Shown piece after piece: positions 1 to 9,171 of a stretch of DNA of 64,000 nt. Position 1 is the stretch's first letter. Each line of letters starts with the position of its first letter. The stretch lies in contig JBFXKW010000008.1 in NCBI GenBank assembly GCA_050173345.1, positions 1 to 64,000 of the forward strand, written 5' to 3'. The position numbers and the translations under genes are program-made. The DNA comes from SHWC01 sp050173345. GTDB taxonomy: Bacteria; Pseudomonadota; Alphaproteobacteria; UBA828. The notes beneath the pieces were generated by a model. The model made no database searches and was not told where the DNA came from. It saw nothing but the letters and a program-made list of their open reading frames with translations.

Positions 1-1455
<1,455 letters not shown>

Positions 1456-1487
1456 GCCGGCGGCGCTCTCTGGATTCCGTTGCCCCT

Positions 1488-1651
1488 TCTTCTCCCTCCC
1501 CCTCGATGGGGGAGGGAGGGGTGGGGGGTGACTCAGAAGAATCGGCGCGGGCGGAGCCGCGGGCTCGGACGCGTGACGCTCATGGCAAGCAGCCCGTCTT
1601 GCCTAGACCCCCCACCCCAACCCTCCCCCGCAAGGGGGGAGGGGGAAGAGG
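1488..1651. repeat. Composite GC-rich intergenic palindrome, copy 1
   Basis: Two related units lie in opposite orientation between the GGND gene and the CoA-transferase gene. The first has CCCTCCCCC-tcgat-GGGGGAGGG followed by a G-rich arm ending GTGACTCA. The second starts near AGCCCGTCTTG and TAGACCCCCC and contains CCCTCCCCC-gcaa-GGGGGGAGGG. Each can fold into a strong hairpin. The same pair, in reversed order, follows the next gene (3066-3212), as expected of a REP/BIME-type element. Confidence 0.7.
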
Positions 1652-1721
1652 TCGCTGCCGCTTGCCGGGCGCGGCGCGAACCGCCACCATAGGCGCGGCG
1701 CGGGAGGGGGCGCGCGGCGCG

Positions 1722-3032
1722 ATGAAGGCATGGCAGGGCCACTATCAGCGATTGCTGAGCACGGCGGACGGCGCGGTCTCGAAGCTCGAGGCCGGCCAGC
1801 GCGTGGTGCTGCCGACGCTCGCCGGCGCGCCGCCCGCGCTCGTCAAGGCGCTCGGCCGCGCCGCGGCTTCCGGCGCGCTGGAGGGCGTGACGCTGAGCGC
1901 GATCCTGCCCGGGCGTGACATCGCGCAGCATTTGATCAGGCCCGAGCTGGTCGGCCGCTTCCATTGGGATTCGCTCTTCTGCGGCGGCTGCGACCGGCCG
2001 GGCGTCTATGCCGGCGACTACGACATGACGCCGATGCATTTCGGCCAGATGCCGCGCCTGTTGCGCGAGCGGCCCTCGCACGTCGTCATGGCGCTCGCCT
2101 CGCCGCCGGATGACGAGGGCTATGTCAGCCTCGGCATCAGCGTCGACTATTCGCTCTCGATGTTCGATTACGCCGCCTATCGCGTGGTCGAGATCAACCC
2201 CAACGTGCCGCGCGTGCGCGGGCCGTGCCGCGTGCCGCTCGACAAGATCGACGCCATCGTCGAGGGCGACGACGCGCCGATCGAGCTGCCCAACCCGCCG
2301 CTCGGCGAGACCGACCAGGCGATCGCCAGGCACATCGCCGAGCGCATCCCGGACGGCGCGACGATCCAGATCGGCTATGGCGCGGTGCCGAGCGCGGTCG
2401 CGTTCGGCCTGACCGGGCACAAGCATCTCGGCATCCACACCGAGATGTTCGTCGATCCCATGCGCGTCCTGATCGAAAAGGGCGTGGTCGACAACACGCG
2501 GAAGACCTTCAACCCGGGCAGGACGCTCTACACCTTCGCGGCCGGCAGCGCCGAGACCTACCGCTTCCTGCAGGACGAGCCGACCATCGAGGGCCACGGC
2601 GTCGACTACACCAACGACCCCTGCATCATCGCCAAGCACAAGAACATGGTCTCGGTGAACGCCACCATCGCGGTCGACCTCACCGGCCAGGCCTGCTCGG
2701 AATCGATCGGCGGCATGCAATACAGCGGCACCGGCGGCCAGGTCGACTTCGTGCGCGGCGCGACGCTCGCGGAAGGCGGCCGCTCCTTCCTCGCCACCGC
2801 CTCGACCGCCAAGAACGGCACGCTCTCCTGCATCGTCGATGCGCTGCCGCCGGGCGCGGTGGTGACCTGCGCGCGCACCGACATCGACGCCGTGGTCACC
2901 GAATACGGCGTCGCCGAACTGCGCGGCCGCTCCTTGCGCGAGCGCGCGCAAGCCCTGATCGCGATCGCCCACCCCAAGTTCCGCGACGAGCTGGTGCAAG
3001 CGGCACGCGCGCGCGGGCTGGGGGTCCGCTGA
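1722..3032 (+). CDS. Acetyl-CoA hydrolase/transferase family CoA-transferase
   Basis: This 436-residue protein belongs to the acetyl-CoA hydrolase / 4-hydroxybutyrate CoA-transferase family (class I CoA-transferases), which move CoA between acyl-CoA and a free carboxylate through a glutamyl-CoA intermediate. The motif LGIHTEM, with its Glu near residue 241, matches the catalytic region of AbfT-type enzymes, and GTGGQVDFVRGA further on is typical. The frame is open further upstream, but that extension runs through the palindromic repeat, so ATG 1722 is preferred. The gene is followed by a PrpE-like synthetase, so a role in short-chain acyl-CoA metabolism is likely. The exact substrate cannot be read from sequence. 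Confidence 0.88.
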   Translation: MKAWQGHYQRLLSTADGAVSKLEAGQRVVLPTLAGAPPALVKALGRAAASGALEGVTLSAILPGRDIAQHLIRPELVGRFHWDSLFCGGCDRPGVYAGDYDMTPMHFGQMPRLLRERPSHVVMALASPPDDEGYVSLGISVDYSLSMFDYAAYRVVEINPNVPRVRGPCRVPLDKIDAIVEGDDAPIELPNPPLGETDQAIARHIAERIPDGATIQIGYGAVPSAVAFGLTGHKHLGIHTEMFVDPMRVLIEKGVVDNTRKTFNPGRTLYTFAAGSAETYRFLQDEPTIEGHGVDYTNDPCIIAKHKNMVSVNATIAVDLTGQACSESIGGMQYSGTGGQVDFVRGATLAEGGRSFLATASTAKNGTLSCIVDALPPGAVVTCARTDIDAVVTEYGVAELRGRSLRERAQALIAIAHPKFRDELVQAARARGLGVR

Positions 3033-3065
3033 GCGATGCTCCTCGCTCGATACGCTTGCCGTCGA

Positions 3066-3212
3066 AGCCCGTCATGTGTTTAGACCCCCCACCCAACTCT
3101 CCCCCACAAGGGGGGAGGGGAAAGAGGGCGGCGGCGCGGGGCCACCGTCTTTCTTACTCCCTCCCCCTCGATGGGGGAGGGTTGGGGTGGGGGTGACTCA
3201 CCAAGACGGGCT
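3066..3212. repeat. Composite GC-rich intergenic palindrome, copy 2
   Basis: The same two units as at 1488-1651, in reversed order: AGCCCGTC...TAGACCCCCCACCC with CTCTCCCCC-acaa-GGGGGGAGGG, then CCCTCCCCC-tcgat-GGGGGAGGG ending GTGACTCA and CAAGACGGGCT. Together with copy 1 it brackets the CoA-transferase gene as a large inverted pair. Confidence 0.7.
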
Positions 3213-3235
3213 TATCCGTGCAATGAGAGGATTTC

Positions 3236-5143
3236 ATGCCGAGCCGTTATGACGAGGTGTATGCCCGCTCGCTCGCCGAGCCCGAGGCGTTCTGGGCCGA
3301 GGCGGCCGAGGCGGTGAGCTGGACGAAGCGCTGGGACCGCGTGCTCGATTTCGACCGCGCGCCGTTCGCGCGCTGGTTCGTCGGCGCCGAGCTCAACACC
3401 TGCTACAACGCGCTCGACCGCCATGTCGAGGCCGGGCGCGGCGAGCAGACCGCGCTGATCCACGACAGCCCGGTGACCGGCGGCAAGGTGACGAAGCTCA
3501 GCTATCGCGAGATGCAGGGTCTCGCCGCGCGCTTCGCCGGCGTGCTCAGGCGCCACGGCGTCGGGCACGGCGACCGCGTGATCATTTACATGCCGATGGT
3601 GCCGGAGGCGGTCATCGCCATGCTCGGCTGCGCGCGCATCGGCGCGGTTCATTCGGTGGTGTTCGGCGGCTTCGCGGCACCGGAACTCGCCGCGCGCATC
3701 GACGACGCGACACCGAAGCTGATCGTCTGGGCGTCCTGCGGCATCGAGGGCAGCCGCGTCATCCCCTACAAGCCGATGCTCGACGGCGCGATCGAGCGCG
3801 CCGGCCACAAGCCCGCCGCCACCATCCTGGTGCAGCGGCCCGAGCATCCGGCCGAGCCGGTCTCAGGGCGCGACCATGACTGGCACGACGAGATGGCAAG
3901 CGCGGCGCCGGCCGATTGCGTGCCGGTCGCGGCGACCGACCCGCTCTACATCCTCTACACCTCGGGCACCACGGGAAAGCCCAAGGGCATCGTGCGCGAC
4001 AATGGCGGGCACATGGTCGCACTCAACTGGAGCATGCGCCACGTCTACGACATGCAGCCCGGCGAGGTCTATTGGGCGGCCTCCGACATCGGCTGGGTGG
4101 TCGGCCATTCCTACATCGTCTACGCGCCGCTGAGCTATGGCTGCACCAGCATCCTCTACGAGGGCAAGCCGGTCGGCACGCCGGATGCCGGCGCCTATTG
4201 GCGGCTGATCGCCGAGCACGGCGTCAAGACCATGTTCACCGCGCCGACCGCGTTCCGCGCGATCCGCCGCGAGGACCCCGACGCCAAGCTGATGGCGAAG
4301 CACGACCTCGGCCGCTTCGAGGTGCTGTTCCTCGCCGGCGAGCGCACCGACCCCGACACGCTGCTGTGGGCGCAACAGAAGCTCAACCGCCCGGTCTACG
4401 ACCATTGGTGGCAGACCGAATCGGGCTGGCCGATGGGCGCGAACTGCGCAGGCCTCGGGCCGCTCCCGGTCAAGCCCGGCTCGCCGACCAAGGCGGTGCC
4501 CGGCTATCGCATCGAGGTGCTGGGCGAGGACGGCAAGCCGGCCAAGCCCGACACCATCGGGCCGATCGTGGTCGGCCTGCCGTTGCCGCCCGGCTGCCTG
4601 CCGACGCTCTGGAACAACGACGAAGGCTGCCGGCGCGCCTATTTCGAGCAGCATCCCGGCTATTACCTGACCGGCGATGCCGGCTTCATCGATGCCGACG
4701 GCTATCTTTACATCATGAGCCGCACCGACGACGTCATCAACGTCGCGGGCCACCGGCTCTCGACCGGCGCGATGGAGGAGGTGCTCGCCAAGCACCGCGA
4801 CGTCGCCGAGGCCGCGGTGATCGGCGTCGCCGACAAGCTGAAGGGCCAGCTGCCGCTCGGCTTCGTGGTGCTCAAGGCCGGCGCCAACCGGCCGCACGAG
4901 GAGATCGTGCGCGAATGCGTCCAGCTCGTGCGCGACGAGATCGGCCCGGTCGCCGCCTTCAAGCAGGCGACCGTGGTCGATCGCCTGCCCAAGACCCGCT
5001 CGGGCAAGATCCTGCGCGGCACCATGCGCAAGATCGCCGACAACGAGCCCTTCACCACGCCGCCGACCATCGACGACCCCGCGATCCTCGACGAGATCGC
5101 CACGGCGCTGAAGGCGATCGGCTACCCGGCGCCGGCGGGCTGA
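3236..5143 (+). CDS. prpE: Propionyl-CoA synthetase-like AMP-forming acyl-CoA synthetase
   Basis: This 635-residue ANL-superfamily enzyme activates a short-chain acid, probably propionate or acetate, to its CoA thioester with ATP. The N-terminus (EPEAFWAEAAE...RWDRVLDF) and the VVFGGFAAPELAARIDDA block read like PrpE rather than Acs. The P-loop motif YTSGTTGKPKG, the ASDIGWVVGHSYIVY segment and the C-terminal PKTRSGKILRG, with its acetylatable catalytic lysine, are all intact. Length fits the family (about 630). The upstream CoA-transferase supports a role in short-chain acid use. Acetate versus propionate preference is inferred from overall resemblance only. Confidence 0.9.
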   Translation: MPSRYDEVYARSLAEPEAFWAEAAEAVSWTKRWDRVLDFDRAPFARWFVGAELNTCYNALDRHVEAGRGEQTALIHDSPVTGGKVTKLSYREMQGLAARFAGVLRRHGVGHGDRVIIYMPMVPEAVIAMLGCARIGAVHSVVFGGFAAPELAARIDDATPKLIVWASCGIEGSRVIPYKPMLDGAIERAGHKPAATILVQRPEHPAEPVSGRDHDWHDEMASAAPADCVPVAATDPLYILYTSGTTGKPKGIVRDNGGHMVALNWSMRHVYDMQPGEVYWAASDIGWVVGHSYIVYAPLSYGCTSILYEGKPVGTPDAGAYWRLIAEHGVKTMFTAPTAFRAIRREDPDAKLMAKHDLGRFEVLFLAGERTDPDTLLWAQQKLNRPVYDHWWQTESGWPMGANCAGLGPLPVKPGSPTKAVPGYRIEVLGEDGKPAKPDTIGPIVVGLPLPPGCLPTLWNNDEGCRRAYFEQHPGYYLTGDAGFIDADGYLYIMSRTDDVINVAGHRLSTGAMEEVLAKHRDVAEAAVIGVADKLKGQLPLGFVVLKAGANRPHEEIVRECVQLVRDEIGPVAAFKQATVVDRLPKTRSGKILRGTMRKIADNEPFTTPPTIDDPAILDEIATALKAIGYPAPAG

Positions 5144-5169
5144 GGGCAACGCCCGGCGCCGATCCGAAC

Positions 5170-6177
5170 TCAGGCCTGGCTGATGACGATCTTGCCGAAA
5201 TGGGCGCCGCTCGCGAGGTGGCGATAGGCGGCGGGTGCCTCCTCGAATGGGAAGCTCCTGTCGATCACCGGCTTCAGGCGATTGAGCGCGATCGCCCTCA
5301 CGGTGTCGGCGAGCGTGCGCCGGCTGCCGACCAGGATGCCCTTCACGGTGATGTTCTTCCAGATCAGGTCGAGCGGATCGCTCCGCTCGCCGACGCCGCC
5401 GAGCATGCCGATCAGGCCGATGCGGGCGTTGAAGGCGGCGGCCTCGATGCTCTGCCCGAGCGTGGCGGCGCCGCCGGTCTCGATCACGATGTCGGCCCCG
5501 CCGGTGAGCGCCCGCACCGTCTTGCCCCAGTCGCGGTCGCGCGCGTAGTTGACGCCGAAGCTCGCGCCGACCTCTCTGGCGCGCGCGAGCTTGGCGTCGC
5601 TCGATGAGATGATGACGCTGCGGGCGCCCATCATGCCGGCGAGCTGCAGGCCGAAGATGGAGACCCCGCCCGTGCCGAGCAGCAGCACCGTGTCGCCGGC
5701 CTTCATGTGCGCGAAATCGACCAGCAGGGCCCACGCGGTCACCGCGGCGCAGGGCAGGCAGGCGGCCTCCTCGTAGCTCAGCGCATCCGGGATCGGCACC
5801 AGCGACGCGGCAGGGAAGACGCCGAACTCGGCGAGCGTGCCGTCGCAGCCGCCGCCGAGATCGCTGCCGAAATGATGGGCTTCGAGCGGGCCGTCGAGCC
5901 AGGCGGTGAAGAAGCTGACCACGACACGGTCGCCGGGCTTCACCACGCTGACATCATCGCCGACCGCGACGACATCGCCGGCGCCGTCGCTCAAGGGGAT
6001 CCGTTCGGCGGGCTTCCGCGCGCTGTCGATCAGGTTGAGGATCATGTGGTCGCGGTAGTTGAGCGAGTGCGCGCGGAAGCGGACCAGCGCCTCGCCCGGC
6101 CCGGGCACCGGCTCCGGCCGGTCGACCAGGCGCAAGGTGTCGACGCTGCCCTGCGCGCCGAGCTCGTACGCCCTCAC
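5170..6177 (-). CDS. Zinc-independent MDR-family NAD(P)-dependent oxidoreductase
   Basis: This 335-residue medium-chain dehydrogenase/reductase has an N-terminal GroES-like fold (PVPGPGEALVRFRAHSLNYRDHMIL) and a Rossmann nucleotide site (LLLGTGGVSIFGLQLA). The cysteine that binds catalytic zinc in classical alcohol dehydrogenases is absent at the LNYRDH position, which points to a quinone-oxidoreductase or enoyl-reductase-like activity. It converges on prpE, with only 26 bases between their stop codons. The substrate is unknown. Confidence 0.85.
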   Translation of the reverse strand: MRAYELGAQGSVDTLRLVDRPEPVPGPGEALVRFRAHSLNYRDHMILNLIDSARKPAERIPLSDGAGDVVAVGDDVSVVKPGDRVVVSFFTAWLDGPLEAHHFGSDLGGGCDGTLAEFGVFPAASLVPIPDALSYEEAACLPCAAVTAWALLVDFAHMKAGDTVLLLGTGGVSIFGLQLAGMMGARSVIISSSDAKLARAREVGASFGVNYARDRDWGKTVRALTGGADIVIETGGAATLGQSIEAAAFNARIGLIGMLGGVGERSDPLDLIWKNITVKGILVGSRRTLADTVRAIALNRLKPVIDRSFPFEEAPAAYRHLASGAHFGKIVISQA

Positions 6178-6219
6178 CGGCGCCGCCTCATGCGCGGGAC
6201 CGCGGCCGCGCGCCGGACG

Positions 6220-6879
6220 CTAGCCGCCCGCGCTCTCGTTGTCGTTCTGAGCCGCCGGCGCTTCGCCGGCCGCGCCTTCGCCCGGCGGCGGCGCGGCCTC
6301 GGGCGAGGCCGGCTTCGCGGCCTTCTTGGCCGCCTTCTCGGCGCGCTCGGCCGCGCGCGCCTCGCGGCGCTTCGCGATGTTGATCTGCTCCAAGAGCTCG
6401 GTCTCGGTGCAGAGGCCGAGCAGCACCGGGTCCTGCGGCGAGATGTTGGGCGTGTTCCAGTGGGTGCGGCTGCGCACCTGGCCGATCGTCGCCGGCGTCG
6501 TGCCGAGCAGCCGGCCGATCTGCGCGTCGCTCAGCATCGGATAGTTGCGCAGCAGCCAGGCGATCGCGTTCGGCCGCTCGTGCCGCTTGCTGACCGGCGT
6601 GTAGCGGCCGCGCTTCGGCTTGGCCGGCCCCTTGGCCGTGCCGCCGACCAGGGTGAGCCGCGCGCTCGGATCCTTCTCGCAGCGCTCGATCTCCTCGCGG
6701 CTGAGCTGCCCGGTCAGCACCGGGTCGAGGCCGCGGATGCCGACCGCCACCTCGCCGTCGGCGATGCCCTGCACCTCGAGCGGATGCAGGCCGCAGAACG
6801 CGGCGATCTGCTCGAAGCTCAGCGCGGTGTTCTCGACCAGCCAGACGGCGGTTGCCTTGGGCATCAAGGGTTGGCTCAT
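6220..6879 (-). CDS. trcR: DUF1013 cell-cycle transcriptional regulator, TrcR-like
   Basis: This 219-residue protein matches the DUF1013 family, whose Caulobacter member TrcR binds DNA with RNA polymerase and affects ctrA expression. The conserved opening (PLMPKATAVWLVENT, then LSFEQIAAFCGLHPLEVQGIADGE) and the second HTH-like block (LSDAQIGRLLGTTPATIGQVRSRTHWN) are clear. The tail is Ala/Lys/Glu-rich and low-complexity. It lies less than 2 kb from an rcdA homologue and a CtrA-like box, so two CtrA-control genes sit close together here. Family assignment is firm; function is by homology. Confidence 0.85.
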   Translation of the reverse strand: MSQPLMPKATAVWLVENTALSFEQIAAFCGLHPLEVQGIADGEVAVGIRGLDPVLTGQLSREEIERCEKDPSARLTLVGGTAKGPAKPKRGRYTPVSKRHERPNAIAWLLRNYPMLSDAQIGRLLGTTPATIGQVRSRTHWNTPNISPQDPVLLGLCTETELLEQINIAKRREARAAERAEKAAKKAAKPASPEAAPPPGEGAAGEAPAAQNDNESAGG

Positions 6880-7043
6880 GCGTGCACTCCCAGCGCGTCT
6901 GGCGCGGCGGAACGCTCATGGGCGCCATTCCTGGTACCCACACACCGCCCGCCCGACGATGTGGTGAAGGCCCGAACCTACAGCGTCCGCGGCACGGCCG
7001 TAAAGCGGGATTGGCAGCCTAGCGCCGGCCGGCCCGCGCCGGC

Positions 7044-8042
7044 CTAGAGGGTCAGGATGATCTTGCCGATGTGCAGGTTGGATTCGAGCCGCTCATGCGC
7101 CTTGGCGGCCTGTTCGAGCGGATAGCTCGAATCGATCACCGGGCGGACCTGGCCGGCCTCGATGAGCGGCCAGACCTCGCGCTCGAGGCCGGCGGCGATG
7201 CGCGCCTTGGCCTCGTTCCCCTGCGGGCGGAGCGTCGAGCCGACGATGCTGAGCCGCTTCAGCAGGAGCGGCAGGAGGTTGATCTCGGCCTTGGGGCTTT
7301 CCTGCACCGCGATGCAGGCGAGCCGGCCCTCGGGCCGGAGCGCCTTCAGGTTCCGCGCGACATAGCTGCCGCCCACCATGTCGAGGATGACGTCGACCCC
7401 CTCGCCGCCGGTGAGTTCCAGCACGATCTCCTCGAACTTCTCGCTCCGATGGTTGATGGCGCGCTCGGCGCCGAGCGAGACGCAGGCCGCGCACTTCTCA
7501 GGCGAGCCGGCGGTCGCGAAGACGCGGGCGCCGAAGGCGCGGCCGAGCTGGATCGCGGTGGTGCCGATGCCGCTCGCCCCGCCATGCACCAGGAGCCGCT
7601 CGCCGGCGCGCAGCCGTGCCCGCTCGAAGAGGTTGGTCCAGACCGTGAAGCAGGTCTCGGGCAGGCCCGCCGCCTCGAGCGCGGAAAGCCCGCGCGGCTG
7701 CGGCAGGCACTGGCTCTCGGGCGCGACGCAATAAGCCGCGTAGCCGCCGCCCGCGGTGAGCGCCGTCACCGCGTCGCCCTCCTTGTAACGGAAGGTGCCG
7801 GGCCCGCGCGCCGCGACGCGCCCCGCCACCTCGAGGCCGGGCAGGTCGCTCGCGCCCGGCGGCGGCGGGTAGCCGCCGCGGCGCTGCATCGCATCGGGCC
7901 GGTTGACGCCCGCGGCCTCGACCTTGATCAAGAGCTCGCCCAGCCCCGGCGAAGGCACGGGGCGCTTCGCGGGGCGCAGCACCTCCGGGCCGCCGGGCGC
8001 GGCGATTTCGACGACGGTCATCTCATGCGGCAGGTCGGCCAT
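7044..8042 (-). CDS. NAD(P)H-quinone oxidoreductase, PIG3 family
   Basis: This 332-residue MDR enzyme has the hallmark N-terminal pattern of PIG3/TP53I3-type quinone oxidoreductases (AAGVNRPDAMQRRGGYPPPPGASDLPGLEVAG). Its NADPH-binding motif is VHGGASGIGTTAIQLG. No zinc ligands are seen. It probably reduces quinones one electron at a time with NADPH. It is transcribed away from the DUF1192 gene, with 72 bases between the starts. Confidence 0.88.
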   Translation of the reverse strand: MADLPHEMTVVEIAAPGGPEVLRPAKRPVPSPGLGELLIKVEAAGVNRPDAMQRRGGYPPPPGASDLPGLEVAGRVAARGPGTFRYKEGDAVTALTAGGGYAAYCVAPESQCLPQPRGLSALEAAGLPETCFTVWTNLFERARLRAGERLLVHGGASGIGTTAIQLGRAFGARVFATAGSPEKCAACVSLGAERAINHRSEKFEEIVLELTGGEGVDVILDMVGGSYVARNLKALRPEGRLACIAVQESPKAEINLLPLLLKRLSIVGSTLRPQGNEAKARIAAGLEREVWPLIEAGQVRPVIDSSYPLEQAAKAHERLESNLHIGKIILTL

Positions 8043-8114
8043 GGCGTGACACTCGGCGTTTGCGTGCGAACATGTGGGGGCTAGTCTTTAACAGACGAGC
8101 CGCGGAGAGACACC

Positions 8115-8297
8115 ATGGACGACGAGGAATTCAAGCCGAGGCTTCAGGAATGGCCGCCCAAATCGCTCGACCATCTGTCGATCGGGGCGCTGGAGGCTTA
8201 CGCCAAGGCCCTGCGAGCCGAGTTCGAGCGGGTGCGCGGCACCATCGAGGCGCGCTCGAAGCAAAGGTCCGCGGCAGACGCCATATTCAAGCGCTGA
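8115..8297 (+). CDS. DUF1192 small protein
   Basis: This 60-residue protein matches DUF1192, a small family found mainly in Alphaproteobacteria and often placed next to rcdA, as here. The recognisable core is SLDHLSIGALEAYAKALRAE, followed by a helical basic tail (EARSKQRSAADAIFKR). The whole chain is predicted to be mostly helical. Start ATG 8115 follows GGAGAGACACC. No function is known. Confidence 0.8.
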   Translation: MDDEEFKPRLQEWPPKSLDHLSIGALEAYAKALRAEFERVRGTIEARSKQRSAADAIFKR

Positions 8298-8464
8298 GGC
8301 AACTCGAATCGGCCCTCCGCGAGGCGGCGCTCAGTAGATTCGCGGGCGGGAACAATCGACCGGCCGCGGCGTTTTTGATCTACGCCGGCCGCTTGCTATC
8401 GAAGCCAAGTCGCCGAGCGAGGCGGGACGCGCCGGCCGGGTATTTTCGTCTCGGCCAACACATG

Positions 8465-8479
8465 TTAACGATTTGTTAG
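8465..8479 (+). promoter_or_regulatory. Candidate CtrA-binding box (TTAA-N7-TTAG)
   Basis: TTAACGATTTGTTAG matches the TTAA-N7-TTAA CtrA consensus at 7 of 8 fixed bases, in a sequence where TTAA is rare. It lies upstream of a terminator-ended non-coding stretch and of rcdA, whose product helps degrade CtrA in Caulobacter. Confidence 0.5.
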
Positions 8480-8489
8480 GACTTTCCTC

Positions 8490-8602
8490 CTAAAGTGCGC
8501 CCTGCCGATACATCGATACCCCGATCTATCGTGCATTGTCCTCCCTGATTGTTCCGTCTCCCTGAAACTTGCGCCGCCGGTTCTCCCGGCGGCGTTTTTT
8601 CT
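8490..8602 (+). ncRNA. Candidate small RNA with anti-Shine-Dalgarno motifs
   Basis: A roughly 100-base stretch between the CtrA-like box and a strong intrinsic terminator has no open frame that makes sense. It carries CCTCCTAAAG and GTCCTCCCTG, C/T-rich motifs able to pair with ribosome binding sites, as alphaproteobacterial trans-acting sRNAs often do. No convincing -35/-10 pair was found, so the 5' end is a guess. It could instead be a leader for rcdA that terminates early. Confidence 0.35.
8572..8602 (+). terminator. Intrinsic terminator
   Basis: Perfect 9-bp stem CGCCGCCGG / CCGGCGGCG with loop TTCTC, followed at once by six T residues (8595-8600). No plus-strand protein gene ends directly before it: the DUF1192 stop is 275 bases upstream. 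Confidence 0.8.
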
Positions 8603-8759
8603 TCCTCCGGCACGACGAAACAGTTCGGCTCGGAGTGCAGGGTCCGGCCGCCACACGCCATGCGAGCACAGCATGGTTTATTAATCCCGCTTTGTGAGGA
8701 TGCGGCCGTGCCCGCTCGAGACGGATGGAAGCCCGCAGGGAAGCGAGGAAAACCGAGGC

Positions 8760-9170
8760 GTGCCCTCTGAAATCGCCCAAACGGCGTTCTTCGGCAAGAC
8801 CTTCGAGGAAGCGCTCACCCTCGTGATCGAGGCCCGCGACTATGTCGCGGGCCGGCTCGCGTTCGACCGGGAGACCGTCAACCTGGAGCAGCAGCTCGTG
8901 GTCGATTGCGAGACGCTGCGGCTGACCTCGCGGCTGACCCACGCCATGGCGTGGCTGATGATCCAGCGCGCGGTCCACAAGGGCGAGATCTCCGCCGAGG
9001 AGGCGAGGCGGGCGGACAACCGGCTCGGCGGCCACGTGGTCTGCCTCGCCAACGAGCCGCAGACGCTCGCCCGGCTGCCAAAACGCCTGCAGTCGCTAAT
9101 GGCGCGCAGCCACGCCCTGTACGTGCGCATCGCCCGCCTCGACGAGATGGCCGGCGAGACCGCGGCCTGA
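8760..9170 (+). CDS. rcdA: DUF1465 protein, RcdA-like regulator of CtrA degradation
   Basis: This 136-residue protein matches DUF1465. The Caulobacter member, RcdA, is an adaptor that helps deliver CtrA to the ClpXP protease at the cell pole. The family core is clear: KTFEEALTLVIEARDYV, then LRLTSRLTHAMAWLMIQRAVHKGEI. I chose GTG 8760 because GAGGA lies 9 bases upstream and the family core begins soon after. In-frame ATGs at 8694 and 8700 would add a non-conserved extension. The CtrA-like box 280 bases upstream suggests feedback. Function is by homology. Confidence 0.8.
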   Translation: MPSEIAQTAFFGKTFEEALTLVIEARDYVAGRLAFDRETVNLEQQLVVDCETLRLTSRLTHAMAWLMIQRAVHKGEISAEEARRADNRLGGHVVCLANEPQTLARLPKRLQSLMARSHALYVRIARLDEMAGETAA

Positions 9171-9171
9171 C

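Larger units (their letters stand above)
8298..8759. other. 462-nt intergenic region holding a CtrA box and a small-RNA candidate
   Basis: No protein gene is supported here. The central part holds a CtrA-like box (8465-8479), then about 90 bases with several CCTCC/TCCTCC motifs, then a perfect intrinsic terminator (8572-8602). The last 150 bases lead to the rcdA start. Short minus-strand open frames here are not convincing. Confidence 0.6.

Noticed and set aside
1506..1721. N-terminal extension of the CoA-transferase frame
   Set aside because: The extension is encoded by the palindromic repeat and gives a low-complexity Pro/Gly/Arg peptide.
8465..8674. Minus-strand 69-codon frame in the rcdA upstream region
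   Set aside because: It runs through the CtrA box and the terminator, has no ribosome binding site of note, and shows no similarity to known proteins.
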